DNA of 64,000 nt from positions 372,001-436,000 of the forward strand of contig BPJV01000003.1 of the NCBI GenBank assembly GCA_026004795.1, given 5' to 3'. This stretch comes from Pirellulaceae bacterium (GTDB lineage Bacteria > Planctomycetota > Planctomycetia > Pirellulales > Pirellulaceae). Both the position numbers and the translations under genes were made by a program. This document shows, piece by piece, positions 42,763-52,017 of the stretch. Numbering within the stretch: position 1 is the stretch's first letter; each line of letters begins with the position of its first letter. Below the pieces are notes generated by a model. The model saw only the letters and a program-made list of their open reading frames with translations. It made no database searches and was not told where the DNA came from.

Positions 42763-42797
42763 AAAAGAGCGAGGTCCCGCAGGATGAACCTCGCTCT
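42763..42797 (-). terminator. Intrinsic terminator after DUF1559 gene
   Basis: On the minus strand a perfect 10-bp stem (AGAGCGAGGT / ACCTCGCTCT, 42797-42788 with 42775-42766) with a 12-base loop is followed directly by TTTT. It lies 52 bases past the DUF1559 stop and before the lipoprotein gene. Confidence 0.8.
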
Positions 42798-42849
42798 CAC
42801 CTTGGCATCTGAAACTCGACATCACCCTAGAGTGACAGGGGAGCGTGCA

Positions 42850-44013
42850 TTACTCAGGCGCCTGAACCACCTCACCCCCAGCCATCGTTCCCAACGCTCC
42901 CCATACGCCATAGGGACTGGCCGGAGAATTCTGCGCTAACGTAGCAGGAGCCGTCAGGTTGCCGGTATCAATGTTCTCCGTGATGAAGGTTACCGACCCA
43001 TCGGCCTTGCATGCATTGACCCCACCAGTGTGATTACTGGTCGGTGGCAAGAGCGCCGGAACTCCATCACCCCAAGAAATCGTCTCAGTGCACGAAGGTG
43101 AATTGGGTGCCAAAATCGTATTGAAGGCTACGTACGTGGGATGGCCGTCATGCCAAACCTTGCCGCTATTGCCTTGATGCATCGAGACAACATTTGGATT
43201 CAGATATTGACCATCGCGTGCATTGAGACAGAGGATCGGTGAGCCAGCAATGCCCTGCACGAGCGCTACCGTCGTCTTGAAAGGAACTCGTTCGCCGGCT
43301 TGCAACGTGTTACCAGCCTGGCTGTTGTAGTTCGACGTATTCACCAATCGCTCACTGTACATCAACGTGTTCGACGTTCCATCAGTGATCGTACCGAAGG
43401 TAGCATGGCCAGAGCCTTTTCGCCAACCTTGTTCTCGGGCCCAACCATGAGCAAAGATCCCACTCGTATCACCGGTCTGGTTGATGGAATCACCACCCCA
43501 CAGGGCCCACCCCATCGCACGACCGTTACCGCCAATACACATCGAGTAGGTGTTCGCCTTGGCGCGGTTTTGAGCTTCCGGATCGGACGGGCATTTCATC
43601 AACGCAGGGGAAGTATTCCAGGGTTGCCACCCTCCCCACGCTTCCGGTCCTTGCGGAGGGGCGGGATTCCCGTATTGGCCGTTTGGGTCGCCGGCAGCGA
43701 TCTGATTCCACTGATTGCTCCCCTCGATATAAGGAAGAATAGTAACAAAACCGCTCAAACGATCGGCGTTTCCGTCACCACCATTCCACCGCCCCGTCCC
43801 TCCTTGGCGATAAGGGAACTTCTTGTGTGCGGACTCGTAGTTGTGCGCTGCCAATCCCAACTGCTTCAAATTGTTCTGGCACTGCATACGACGAGCGGCT
43901 TCACGCGCCGCTTGGACGGCCGGCAATAATAGTCCGACCAAAATGCCAATGATGGCGATGACGACGAGCAGCTCCACCAAGGTGAACGCTCGCCTGAGAC
44001 CATGGTTTCTCAT
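42850..44013 (-). CDS. DUF1559 domain protein with prepilin-like N-terminus
   Basis: 387 residues. The N-terminus [20 protein letters not shown] is a type IV prepilin/pseudopilin signal, cleaved before Phe and methylated in the family. The DUF1559 domain follows ([32 protein letters not shown]) and ends with the H-x-G-G-V-N...ADGSV motif ([19 protein letters not shown]). GGAGGG stands before the ATG. DUF1559 proteins are a large planctomycete family of surface or secretion-associated pseudopilins of unknown function. A clear terminator follows. Confidence 0.95.
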   Translation of the reverse strand: MRNHGLRRAFTLVELLVVIAIIGILVGLLLPAVQAAREAARRMQCQNNLKQLGLAAHNYESAHKKFPYRQGGTGRWNGGDGNADRLSGFVTILPYIEGSNQWNQIAAGDPNGQYGNPAPPQGPEAWGGWQPWNTSPALMKCPSDPEAQNRAKANTYSMCIGGNGRAMGWALWGGDSINQTGDTSGIFAHGWAREQGWRKGSGHATFGTITDGTSNTLMYSERLVNTSNYNSQAGNTLQAGERVPFKTTVALVQGIAGSPILCLNARDGQYLNPNVVSMHQGNSGKVWHDGHPTYVAFNTILAPNSPSCTETISWGDGVPALLPPTSNHTGGVNACKADGSVTFITENIDTGNLTAPATLAQNSPASPYGVWGALGTMAGGEVVQAPE

Positions 44014-44520
44014 GCGAAAACCCTCCTTCGATTAACGAAAAACGAACCGAAAACAAACAAAAACAACAAACCAGTACTTCGACCGGTATCGCGCTTCAAC
44101 CAAAATCTCTTCCCAATCGCACTGTCGCTCCTCTCAGCTCAACGGTTCGCAATAAACCGCAGTAAGCTCTGTCAATGACTCAGCAGCCAAGCTTTTCTCC
44201 TTGCAGGACTCACTTCTAACGGGCGAATCGAACCCGAGGGAGGCAAGCGGAACAATCGAGGCTCCGCGGTGGTGCGATGTAGTTGGAAGTAATGGTCTAT
44301 GGTGGAGGTGAAAGTTCGCCAGTCGGAAAACTTTTGGCGATTGACGAAACATGGGATTACAAGACAGTAGGGTGAATGTCATTATAGGAAGCACACGCGC
44401 CAATGCAACACCACCCCACATAAAACAATAGCTAAGGGGAGAAAAACCATCGCTCTGGCAACTACACCATCTCCATCCTGGGGGTTTCCATGCCTGCATC
44501 TTTGCATTGGAATCCTCGTC
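44014..44520. other. Intergenic region between divergent genes
   Basis: About 500 bases, AT-richer than the flanks near 44030-44080 and 44330-44460. No gene recognised. The frame of the rightward gene is open upstream to about 44420 with no ATG. Confidence 0.4.
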
Positions 44521-45381
44521 ATGGGGATCTATGGCCACTTTTCGGCAAGTCACCTATTGGGGGACGAAGCGTCGCGGATAGTGCTAACCTGTCCAACCAT
44601 CACCGAGAGTAGTGGAGTTGGTTGTGCGGGGGATGGTTGGGGTCTGTGGACGCATAATGATTCGGGAGATGGGCCGAATCTCTACGCATTTGATTGTCAT
44701 GGCGGCTACCTAGGCACGGTGCGACTCGATGTTGATAACGCCACGGATTGGGAGGACATGTGCAGTTTCCAGGTCCAAGGTAAGCCCTACCTGGCAGTAG
44801 CCGATACGGGGGATAATCAGCTCGCCCGCCCCTATGTCGAGATCCTGGTGATCGAGGAACCCAAGTTGGAGAGCCTGCGAAGCGCCGAGCGCTCACCATT
44901 GGTGGCTCCTATCGTGGAGCGGTACCGCATCAACTTCTCCGACGGCCCCTGCGATTGTGAAGCATTGGCCTACGATCCTCTCGACGACTCTTTCCTCCGG
45001 GCAACCAAGGAGCGCTGGCGTTGCCGCCTGTTTGCGGTGAGGAGAATTCCCCTGTCGTCCCCCTCTGCAAACATCAATAGACACACGCGAGTAGTATCCC
45101 CTCGGCTCGCGGGAACCGTTCTCCTGCCGTTGGTCACCGCAGCCGACATCTCGCGCGACGGCCGACAGTTGGTGTTGGGAACTTACGGTCCAGCCTGCTT
45201 GATTCAACGGGCGAAGGGAACTGCGGATTCGTGGCAGTTCCAGGCATCGAATCTGACTATGTTGGAGCTACCTGCACGGCGACAGGGAGAAGCGATCTGC
45301 TTCTCCCCCTCGGGGACCCAACTTTATGTTACGACAGAAGGTACCCCAGCCTGGGCCTGGCGTTTGCCCATCTCCCGCTGA
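44521..45381 (+). CDS. Beta-propeller-like protein, unknown function
   Basis: 286 residues. Strand-rich text with propeller-type turns: LWTHNDSGDGPNLYAFDCHG, YLAVADTGDNQLAR, EALAYDPLDDSFL, AADISRDGRQLVLGTYG, EAICFSPSGTQLYVTTEG. This resembles esterase-like/SdiA-regulated six-bladed propellers. The ATG at 44521 lacks a clear ribosome site. Upstream in frame, a hydrophobic stretch (CLHLCIGILV) would make a signal-like region, but without ATG/GTG/TTG there, so the start is uncertain. No operon partner. Possibly an extracytoplasmic hydrolase or binding protein. Confidence 0.7.
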   Translation: MGIYGHFSASHLLGDEASRIVLTCPTITESSGVGCAGDGWGLWTHNDSGDGPNLYAFDCHGGYLGTVRLDVDNATDWEDMCSFQVQGKPYLAVADTGDNQLARPYVEILVIEEPKLESLRSAERSPLVAPIVERYRINFSDGPCDCEALAYDPLDDSFLRATKERWRCRLFAVRRIPLSSPSANINRHTRVVSPRLAGTVLLPLVTAADISRDGRQLVLGTYGPACLIQRAKGTADSWQFQASNLTMLELPARRQGEAICFSPSGTQLYVTTEGTPAWAWRLPISR

Positions 45382-45522
45382 TGCTGCGCCCTGATGAGGC
45401 GACACGGCATCCTCCTGAAGAGCGGACTGCTTTTCGCGGCGCAGGATTGACAGCGATGCGCAACCGACGGGTGCCGGCGATTCGACGGGCTGGGCACGAG
45501 CATTCACGCGCGCGGCGATCCC

Positions 45523-46602
45523 CTACCCTGCCCCGTAGATCAGATCGGCATTCTGCCCACGATGGCGAAGGCAATGGTCGATAAGCACCAGAGCCAACAT
45601 GGCTTCGGCGATGGGCACCGCTCGGATGCCGACACACGGATCATGACGCCCCTTGGTGACGACTTCCGCCGGCAGTCCCTCTCGGTTCACGGTGCGCCCG
45701 CGCAGACGGAGGCTGGAGGTCGGCTTGAGAGACAGATGAGCAATAATATCTTGACCGCTGGAGATGCCGCCTAGCGTACCGCCCGCATGGTTGGACAGGA
45801 AACCATCGGGCGAGATCTCATCGCGATGTTGCGTCCCACGTTGCTCGACGACCTCCACACCGTCACCAATCTCCACCGCCTTCACCGCATTGATCCCCAT
45901 CAGCGCGTGGGCGATTTCTGCGTCCAGCTTATCGAAAACCGGCTCGCCCCACCCCGGCGGCACCCCTTGGGCGACCACGGTGACCTTGGCCCCGATGGAA
46001 TCCCCCTCCTTTACCAATTGTTGCATGAACGATTCCAGCTCGGGTACCAATTCGGGGTCGGGGCAGAAAAAGGGATTGGTGTCGATGGCGTCCCAGTCCA
46101 CGTTTCCAATGCGCAACGGCCCCAGTTGAGACAGATATCCGCGAATGCGAACTCCATACCGTTCGGCCAGGTACTTCTTGGCGATCGCCCCAGCGGCGAC
46201 CCGCATCGCCGTCTCCCGCGCCGAGGCTCGGCCACCACCGCGATAGTCCCGAAAACCGTACTTGCGATCGTAGGTGTAATCAGCGTGGGCGGGTCGGTAG
46301 AGGTCTTTGATGTTCGAGTAGTCCTTGGAACGCTGATCGGTATTCTCGATCAACAAGCCGATCGGCGTCCCAGTGGTCTTGCCCTCGAACACACCAGAGA
46401 GGATGCGCACGCAATCAGGTTCTTTGCGCTGCGTTGTGTAGCGCGATTGTCCAGGCCGCCGACGGTCCAAATCGACTTGAATGTCCTTCTCGCATAACTC
46501 CAAGCCGGGAGGACAGCCGTCGACGATACACCCCAAAGCAGGCCCATGGCTCTCGCCGAACGTGGTGACCGTGAACATCTTGCCGAAGGTATTTCCAGCC
46601 AT
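45523..46602 (-). CDS. aroC: Chorismate synthase
   Basis: Converts 5-enolpyruvylshikimate-3-phosphate to chorismate, the last step of the shikimate pathway, using reduced FMN. 359 residues from the ATG at 46602 ([24 protein letters not shown]), with AGGA just upstream; the frame remains open upstream without similarity. Family signatures: [44 protein letters not shown] and the C-terminal [18 protein letters not shown]. Standard length. No other aro genes nearby. Confidence 0.97.
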   Translation of the reverse strand: MAGNTFGKMFTVTTFGESHGPALGCIVDGCPPGLELCEKDIQVDLDRRRPGQSRYTTQRKEPDCVRILSGVFEGKTTGTPIGLLIENTDQRSKDYSNIKDLYRPAHADYTYDRKYGFRDYRGGGRASARETAMRVAAGAIAKKYLAERYGVRIRGYLSQLGPLRIGNVDWDAIDTNPFFCPDPELVPELESFMQQLVKEGDSIGAKVTVVAQGVPPGWGEPVFDKLDAEIAHALMGINAVKAVEIGDGVEVVEQRGTQHRDEISPDGFLSNHAGGTLGGISSGQDIIAHLSLKPTSSLRLRGRTVNREGLPAEVVTKGRHDPCVGIRAVPIAEAMLALVLIDHCLRHRGQNADLIYGAG

Positions 46603-46929
46603 GCTTTTCCTACCATGCAGGATATCGTACGGGGAGATTTTCCAAGGCAAGATTATAGGTCGATCGACCGGTTGCATAGAGCCGCCATGCTTTTCGCCTG
46701 GAAAATTGATTGCCCACAATCGTAGGCTCATCCTCTCAGCCGGATCGGCTCCCGCCTCGCTATCCATCCCCCAGGCCGTAGAACGTTCTTGCAACCTTGC
46801 GGAGGACCGGGAGAATGAAGCGACCGATGGCGGAGGACGCCAGTCGGGGTTCATGCGATACCATCGCTTGACGTGCGCTAGTCTGTTATCAATTCCATTC
46901 GTCTACTTTCTACATGGGGTGAATTGATC

Positions 46930-47292
46930 ATGCCGAAATTGACCGTTGAAGGAGTGGGTACGTTCGAGGTTCCGGCAGGCAAGCGCCTGGTGCTCGCGTT
47001 GGAGGAAGACGCGGGCATCGATCAACTGCACGCCTGCGGTGGTCACGCACGGTGCACCACCTGCCGCGTTGAGTTCATCGAGGGGGAACCGGACAAGATG
47101 ACCAAGGCAGAAAAAGAATGCCTAAGGGCCCGAGGGCTTACCGGTGTGCGCTTGAGCTGCCAGATTCTGGTGGATCATGACATGACCGTCCGCGCCATTT
47201 CGCGTCTAGAAGGCAGCGGCCGCAAGGACGTCGGCAGCCCGGTCGATCCCCAACTGCCGTTGGACACCGAGTGGGTAAGCAAGGATGATTAG
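46930..47292 (+). CDS. 2Fe-2S ferredoxin (plant/adrenodoxin-type fold)
   Basis: 120-residue electron carrier. Cluster ligands Cys36, Cys42, Cys45 and Cys77 in the pattern ACGGHARCTTCRV ... RLSCQ. The C-terminal extension of about 30 residues (GSGRKDVGSPVDPQ) is probably disordered. The ATG at 46930 is preferred to a TTG two codons upstream. It is followed by the P-type ATPase gene 82 bases later, with no evident functional link. The redox partner is unknown. Confidence 0.93.
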   Translation: MPKLTVEGVGTFEVPAGKRLVLALEEDAGIDQLHACGGHARCTTCRVEFIEGEPDKMTKAEKECLRARGLTGVRLSCQILVDHDMTVRAISRLEGSGRKDVGSPVDPQLPLDTEWVSKDD

Positions 47293-47373
47293 ATTCTGGG
47301 GCATGGTTTCCCCTGTTGCCCGGATCGGCGACCGTATTCGGTAGTCGGATACCTGACCAAGGATCGACGCAGC

Positions 47374-50085
47374 ATGTCTTCTTCAACAACGGCTGACTCC
47401 CAACGACCGTGGCATGCCTTGCCCCCGGCCGAGGTCCTGCGATTGTTAGAAACATTCGAGCATGGCTTGGAAACGGCCGAGGCGCAGGCACGACGGCAGC
47501 GGTGGGGCCCGAATCGACTGCCAGAGTCCCCGCCGCCGCGGCTGTGGCAAGTCGCGGTGCGTCAGTTCCGCAGTCCGCTCATCTACATCCTCGCCATCGC
47601 GGCCCTAGTTTCGTTGGGATTGGGGGAGGTCAAAGACGCCACGTTTATCATGGCCGTGCTGCTGATCAATGCGGTTATCGGCACGTCTCAAGAGTGGAAG
47701 GCGGAGCGCAGCAGCCACGCTTTGCGGAAGATGCTCCGCATTCGAGCCACGGTCCAACGCGACGGTGAAACGATCGAGGTGGATGCGGAACAGCTAGTGC
47801 CGGGCGACATCGTGTGGTTGGAGTCCGGAAATCGAGTCCCGGCCGATATTCGTTTGCTTTCAGCCCACGGTTTGGAAATCGACGAATCGCTGCTGACCGG
47901 GGAATCGCTGCCGGTACGGAAAGATCCAGCCTGGATGGGAGAGCCGTCGCAGCCGTTGGCCGACCGAGCGAATATGGCCTATGCCGGCTCGATCGTCACC
48001 CGTGGCCGTGCCAAAGGAGTTGTCGTGGCCACCGGCGCACAGACGAGCATCGGCCAATTGGCACTAGACGTTTTCGGGCGAGAGGGCGGCAAAGCACCAT
48101 TGCTGGAGCGCATGGAGCGTTTCACCCGCGTCGTCGGGGCCGCGGTGCTGGTCGCGGCCATTCTCATCAGCTCGCTGGGCATCTTCGTGGGCACGTATAC
48201 GGTAACCGAGATGTTCATGTTCGCCGTGGCCCTCGCCGTGTCCGCCATTCCGGAAGGTTTGCCCGTGGCCTTGACGGTGGCATTGGCCGTGGCCACCATC
48301 CGCATGGCAAGGCGCGGAGTGATCGTTCGCCGTCTGGCAGCCGTGGAAGGACTCGGCAGTTGCACTCTCATCGCCACCGACAAGACCGGCACGCTCACGT
48401 GCAATGAATTGACTGTGCGGGAAGTCCGACTGGCCAACGGCACGCCCCTTCAGGTCACCGGCCAAGGCTATGCCCCCATCGGCCAGGTGCTGCGCGGCGG
48501 CAAACCACTCGTGGGAGGCGGCGATGAACCCGTTTGGCAGTTAGCCCGTGCCGCCGTCCTGTGCAATGAATCCGACCTGCACCAGCACGACGGCCAGTGG
48601 ATCTGGCGAGGTGACGCCGTCGACATCGCGCTGCTGTCGTTCGGACATAAGCTCGGATTGGTCCGCGAAGTGTTGCTCGATTCTTTTCCGCTGGTCAATC
48701 AAATCCCATTTGAACCCGAGTACCAATACTCCGCGTCTTACCACAAGATCGATGGCCAGACGTTGCAGTTGGTCAAGGGCGCTCCCGAACGGGTGCTGGC
48801 CATGTGCTCCAGCGCCGCCGGCGGTGCGGTGTACGACCGAGCCTCGCTTGAGGAATCCGCCCGTCAGTTGGCTGAGCAAGGATACCGCGTGCTCGCTCTG
48901 GCCCAAGGGATAATGCCCGCGCCGATTTCCAGCGACGAAGCGCCTCCGCCGCCCCAGGACCTGGAATTTCTTGGCTTCGTGGCCATGATCGATCCCCTCC
49001 GTTCGGGCGCTAAGGAGGCCATCCGCGCATGCCGACGGGCAGGCGTCCTGGTCACCATGGTGACTGGCGACCATCGGGTCACGGCGTTGGCCATCGCGCG
49101 TGAATTGGATCTGGCGACGGATGAGCGTCAAGTCATGACGGGTGCCGAACTGCAGGCGATTCCCGAGGATCAACTCGTTCAGACGGTCGCCGACATTCGG
49201 GTCTTCGCCCGGGTTGCTCCTCGCCAAAAACTACAGATTGTCGAGGCGGCGCAGCGTGCGGGACACTTCGTCGCGGTAACCGGAGACGGAGTCAACGATG
49301 CCCCGGCCCTGCGGGCGGCCAACATCGGCGTCGCCATGGGGAAAGCAGGGACCGACGTGGCGCGGGAAGCAGCCGAATTGGTGATCAGCGACGACAACTT
49401 TGCCACCATCGTGCACGGCATCGAAGAGGGACGCGTGGCTTACGACAACGTGCGCAAGGTGATCTACTTGTTAGTCTCGACCGGTGCGGCGGAGTTGGTA
49501 TTGATGGCCCTGGCCGTGGCCACGGGAACTCCGTACCTGCCGCTGTTGCCCGTGCAGTTACTGTGGCTGAATCTGGTGACCAACGGCATTCAGCACGTAG
49601 CATTGGCGTTCGAACCGAACGAGGGAGACGTCCTGGATCGACCACCGCGACCACCGAAACAGCGCGTCTTCGATCGCCTGATGATGGAGCGCACCGCCAT
49701 TGCGGCACTCCACATGGGGATTATCGGATTTATGACTTTCCGCTGGTTCCTGCCGTCGACAGCAACCGAGGCTGACGTGCAAGCCGCTCGCAATGCGCTC
49801 CTGCTGTTGATGGTTCTGTTCGAGAATATCCACATCGGCAACTGCCGCTCAGAGACCAAGTCGGCCTTCGCCTTGTCCCCGCTGCGCAGTCACACCTTGA
49901 TGGCCGGAGCCTTCACTGCCTTTTTGATTCACGTGGCCGCAATCTACCATCCGTTCGGGCAATCCGTGTTGGCGACTCAGCCGATCACCGCCGCCCAATG
50001 GCTCGTCCTTCTCATGCTCAGCCTGACCATTCTCCCCGTCATGGAGCTGCATAAGTGGAGTTGGAAACGTCGACATGCCCGATGA
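47374..50085 (+). CDS. P-type cation-transporting ATPase (P2A, Ca2+-type)
   Basis: 903-residue membrane ATPase. N-terminal cation-ATPase domain (1-60), actuator TGES at 175-178, ion-site helix M4 with AIPEGLPVAL at 292-300, phosphorylation Asp336 in DKTGTLT, hinge GDGVNDAPAL near 630 and C-terminal helices M5-M10. The PEGLP sequence and overall layout fit P2A calcium or calcium/manganese pumps rather than heavy-metal P1B types, since no CPx motif is present. Expected to export Ca2+ or Mn2+ from the cytoplasm. Substrate assigned by motif only. Confidence 0.93.
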   Translation: MSSSTTADSQRPWHALPPAEVLRLLETFEHGLETAEAQARRQRWGPNRLPESPPPRLWQVAVRQFRSPLIYILAIAALVSLGLGEVKDATFIMAVLLINAVIGTSQEWKAERSSHALRKMLRIRATVQRDGETIEVDAEQLVPGDIVWLESGNRVPADIRLLSAHGLEIDESLLTGESLPVRKDPAWMGEPSQPLADRANMAYAGSIVTRGRAKGVVVATGAQTSIGQLALDVFGREGGKAPLLERMERFTRVVGAAVLVAAILISSLGIFVGTYTVTEMFMFAVALAVSAIPEGLPVALTVALAVATIRMARRGVIVRRLAAVEGLGSCTLIATDKTGTLTCNELTVREVRLANGTPLQVTGQGYAPIGQVLRGGKPLVGGGDEPVWQLARAAVLCNESDLHQHDGQWIWRGDAVDIALLSFGHKLGLVREVLLDSFPLVNQIPFEPEYQYSASYHKIDGQTLQLVKGAPERVLAMCSSAAGGAVYDRASLEESARQLAEQGYRVLALAQGIMPAPISSDEAPPPPQDLEFLGFVAMIDPLRSGAKEAIRACRRAGVLVTMVTGDHRVTALAIARELDLATDERQVMTGAELQAIPEDQLVQTVADIRVFARVAPRQKLQIVEAAQRAGHFVAVTGDGVNDAPALRAANIGVAMGKAGTDVAREAAELVISDDNFATIVHGIEEGRVAYDNVRKVIYLLVSTGAAELVLMALAVATGTPYLPLLPVQLLWLNLVTNGIQHVALAFEPNEGDVLDRPPRPPKQRVFDRLMMERTAIAALHMGIIGFMTFRWFLPSTATEADVQAARNALLLLMVLFENIHIGNCRSETKSAFALSPLRSHTLMAGAFTAFLIHVAAIYHPFGQSVLATQPITAAQWLVLLMLSLTILPVMELHKWSWKRRHAR

Positions 50086-50130
50086 TTCTCAGACACCTTA
50101 CCCACTAGTGCACCACCAGGCCTCCATTCC

Positions 50131-50143
50131 TGATTTTTTTTTT
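50131..50143 (+). terminator. Possible terminator after P-type ATPase gene
   Basis: A run of ten T residues about 50 bases past the stop, after a weak 4-bp hairpin (CAGG / CCTG). The stem is too short for confidence. Confidence 0.3.
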
Positions 50144-50161
50144 GCAACAAGTAGTGAACCC

Positions 50162-50190
50162 TTGACCATTAATCTCGTAGTAGATAGAGT
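50162..50190 (+). promoter_or_regulatory. Possible promoter of the His-rich protein gene
   Basis: TTGACC and TAGAGT separated by 17 bases, about 70 bases before the ATG at 50257. Moderate fit to a sigma70 promoter. Confidence 0.35.
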
Positions 50191-50256
50191 AACGTTTCGA
50201 ACGTCAGGACTGGTCGGGTTCCTGGAATCGGCATTGTGGCTTTACCTGCGATAACT

Positions 50257-50664
50257 ATGCGCGCAACCCGACGTTTCTTCACCGCGATCCTCCTGACGGC
50301 CTACGTTCTGTTTGCCGTCGGCGCCGAGCCTCTTCACCTGTGGCAGGTAAGCGGTTGCGGCCAGGGTTGCCTTGCGGTTCCTGCAGATGGGTCTAAGGGC
50401 CAATACATCGGCTGCTGCGGGCATCACGACCATCATGCACAGGATGCTGACGGACAGGAAGATCACGTTCCGCGTGAGGATCATTCCCACGATTCGTCCG
50501 ATTGCTCGGTCTGTCAGGTTTTGGGGCAAGCCCAAGATAAAGTCGTTCCAGCATCGCTGGTTGTTTCTGGCGATGTGGTGGCGGCAGTGCCTTTCTCAAT
50601 GCCCCTCGTATCTCCCCAGCCGCTCGCGGCCGGGTTTCGTTCCCGCGCACCCCCTGCCGCTTGA
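50257..50664 (+). CDS. Small exported His/Cys-rich protein, DUF2946-like
   Basis: 135 residues from the ATG at 50257 (an in-frame GTG at 50236 is possible). The signal helix FTAILLTAYVLFAVGA is followed by a short domain with paired Cys (SGCGQGC, GCC), a His/Asp cluster (GHHDHHAQD ... DHVPREDHSHDSSD), the CSVC motif and a C-terminus ending RSRAPPA. The Cys pair plus terminal RAPP motif resembles DUF2946 proteins, which often sit in metal-handling loci. The His/Asp cluster suggests divalent metal binding. It lies between a cation ATPase gene and the pilus locus. Confidence 0.65.
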   Translation: MRATRRFFTAILLTAYVLFAVGAEPLHLWQVSGCGQGCLAVPADGSKGQYIGCCGHHDHHAQDADGQEDHVPREDHSHDSSDCSVCQVLGQAQDKVVPASLVVSGDVVAAVPFSMPLVSPQPLAAGFRSRAPPAA

Positions 50665-51107
50665 CCAATTGGCGGCGATCTCCTCGGGACTCTAGTAATC
50701 GTCTAATCCGCGGGCTGACGCTGCGCAGTTGCCTCGCTCTGAGAGGTGCGGGCGTAGGGCGTTGGCTGGTGTGATGGGAAATTCGCTTGCTGAAGATCTG
50801 AATGTTTGGGCGGTGTTTCTACGCTGCTAATCCACGGTGACGCATGGGCGTTATCGATAAGCAAAAACCGCTGCGCGCGGCGTTCGGAGATTACGAGGTC
50901 CGACCAGTCCTGTTGATCCGGCGCTCGCGCGGCGGCCTTTTGAAAACTGGTCAGGGACAGGGCATGACGCTCACGTCCCACAAACGGCGATTGCAATCGC
51001 GACATACGGCTGGCACCGGTTGCCGCCAGCCTTCCGGACAAGGCAACCAACGTGTGTTCGAGTTTTCGAGTTTCGCTTTCACTCTGATTTGAAGAAGGAG
51101 AAGCAAC
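50665..51107. other. Intergenic region upstream of the Flp pilin gene
   Basis: About 440 bases containing the expected promoter of the pilus operon. A hairpin GGCTGGC/GCCAGCC occurs near 51008-51032. Long antisense frames across this stretch continue through the pilin gene and are composition effects. Confidence 0.4.
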
Positions 51108-51458
51108 ATGCTTCGCAAAATGTTTCGTAGCAAGAAGGGTCAAGGTTTGGTCGAGTACGGTTTGATCATCGCCGGCGTGGCGTTGATCTGCGCCGCGGCG
51201 ATCTCGGTGTTCGGTCACAAGACCAGCGATTTGATCGCGGCCGTGGCGACGGTGTTGCCGGGTGCGCACGCGGACGACAACGAAGCGATGATGAGCGGCA
51301 AGCTGATCGAAACGACTGCTGGCGACGGCCTCAGCGGCGGTCCTGGTATCGAGCTTGACATCGTCACCATCGAAGGCAACTCCGGTACGGGCCGCTTGCA
51401 GGCCAACGTGACCGGGACGGCTGGTGACGGCTTCGGCGGGTTGATCCTCGAACCGTAA
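51108..51458 (+). CDS. flp: Flp-type pilin with long C-terminal extension
   Basis: Major pilin of the Tad (type IVc) pilus. N-terminus MLRKMFRSKKGQGLVEYGLIIAGVAL: the leader ends at Gly before QGLVEYGLI, the classical Flp cleavage site with the invariant Glu. At 116 residues it is about twice the usual Flp size; the extra 60 residues are Gly/Thr/Asp-rich (TAGDGLSGGPGIELDIVTIEG...). AAGGAG lies 7 bases before the ATG. First gene of the locus; a strong hairpin after it may favour its high expression. Confidence 0.93.
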   Translation: MLRKMFRSKKGQGLVEYGLIIAGVALICAAAISVFGHKTSDLIAAVATVLPGAHADDNEAMMSGKLIETTAGDGLSGGPGIELDIVTIEGNSGTGRLQANVTGTAGDGFGGLILEP

Positions 51459-51478
51459 GCCGGTTTGGCCATTCACCG

Positions 51479-51509
51479 CCCTCCGCGCCCGCTTGGCGGG
51501 CGCGGAGGG
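51479..51509 (+). terminator. Strong hairpin between flp and cpaA (attenuator/terminator)
   Basis: A perfect 14-bp stem, CCCTCCGCGCCCGC and GCGGGCGCGGAGGG, with a 3-base loop TTG. It begins 20 bases after the flp stop. The 3' arm ends in GGAGGG, the best ribosome site for cpaA, so folding would hide it. Only TTCTCT follows, so complete termination is not assured. Confidence 0.75.
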
Positions 51510-51520
51510 TTCTCTACTTC

Positions 51521-51973
51521 GTGAATATGTTCATGAGTGAGCTGCTCTTCATCGCCGTGCTGGTGCTGCTGGCCGTCGCGTCCGTCTGCGACGTGCGACG
51601 GCGCGAGATCCCGGATTGGATCGCAGTTGTCGTGTTCCTTGCGGCCGTTGTTGCGGCAACCCTGGGAGTTGCAGGCATCCGGTTTTGGATGGTGGCGACG
51701 GGCGGAATTCTTGGGTTGACGGTCGGTGCCGCCATGTTCCGATTTGCCCGATTCGGCGGTGGCGACGCGAAACTGCTGGGTGCAATCGGCACGTTGCTGG
51801 GGCCGGTGGGATTGCTGTTCGCTTTGTTCTGGATGGCGTTGGCTGGAGGCGTGCTTGCGCTGATCGCGATGGTTCGCGGTCAGCGCGACTATGCCTACGG
51901 CCCGGCGATCGCGCTGGGCTATCTGGCGTATTTGATTTGGCCGGCAGGGTTGCTGCAGCAGCTCATGCCATGA
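51521..51973 (+). CDS. cpaA: Prepilin peptidase CpaA/TadV (A24 family)
   Basis: Integral membrane aspartic peptidase that cleaves the Flp leader. About 150 residues, the short form without the methylase domain. Catalytic Asp24 (SVCDVRRREIPDW) and Asp82 (FGGGDAKLL). About five membrane helices. GTG at 51521 has GGAGGG 11 bases upstream inside the preceding hairpin; ATGs at 51527 and 51533 are alternatives. Confidence 0.92.
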   Translation: MNMFMSELLFIAVLVLLAVASVCDVRRREIPDWIAVVVFLAAVVAATLGVAGIRFWMVATGGILGLTVGAAMFRFARFGGGDAKLLGAIGTLLGPVGLLFALFWMALAGGVLALIAMVRGQRDYAYGPAIALGYLAYLIWPAGLLQQLMP

Positions 51974-52017
51974 AGGTTCTTCACATTTATTGAATTCGCA
52001 AGCAAGGAGTTTGGTCC

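Noticed and set aside
44205-44240. tRNA T-arm-like sequence (minus strand GGGTTCGATTCG)
   Set aside because: The stem beside the TTCGATT loop does not pair over 5 bp, and no acceptor, D or anticodon arms can be fitted.
51008-51024. Sigma54-like promoter TGGCAC...TTGCC before flp
   Set aside because: The GG to GC spacing is two bases too short for a -24/-12 promoter, and the sequence is part of a local inverted repeat.
50703-51476. Long antisense open frame (257 codons) over the pilin gene
   Set aside because: The sense frame encodes a textbook Flp pilin with a ribosome site. The antisense frame follows from GC-rich codon use.
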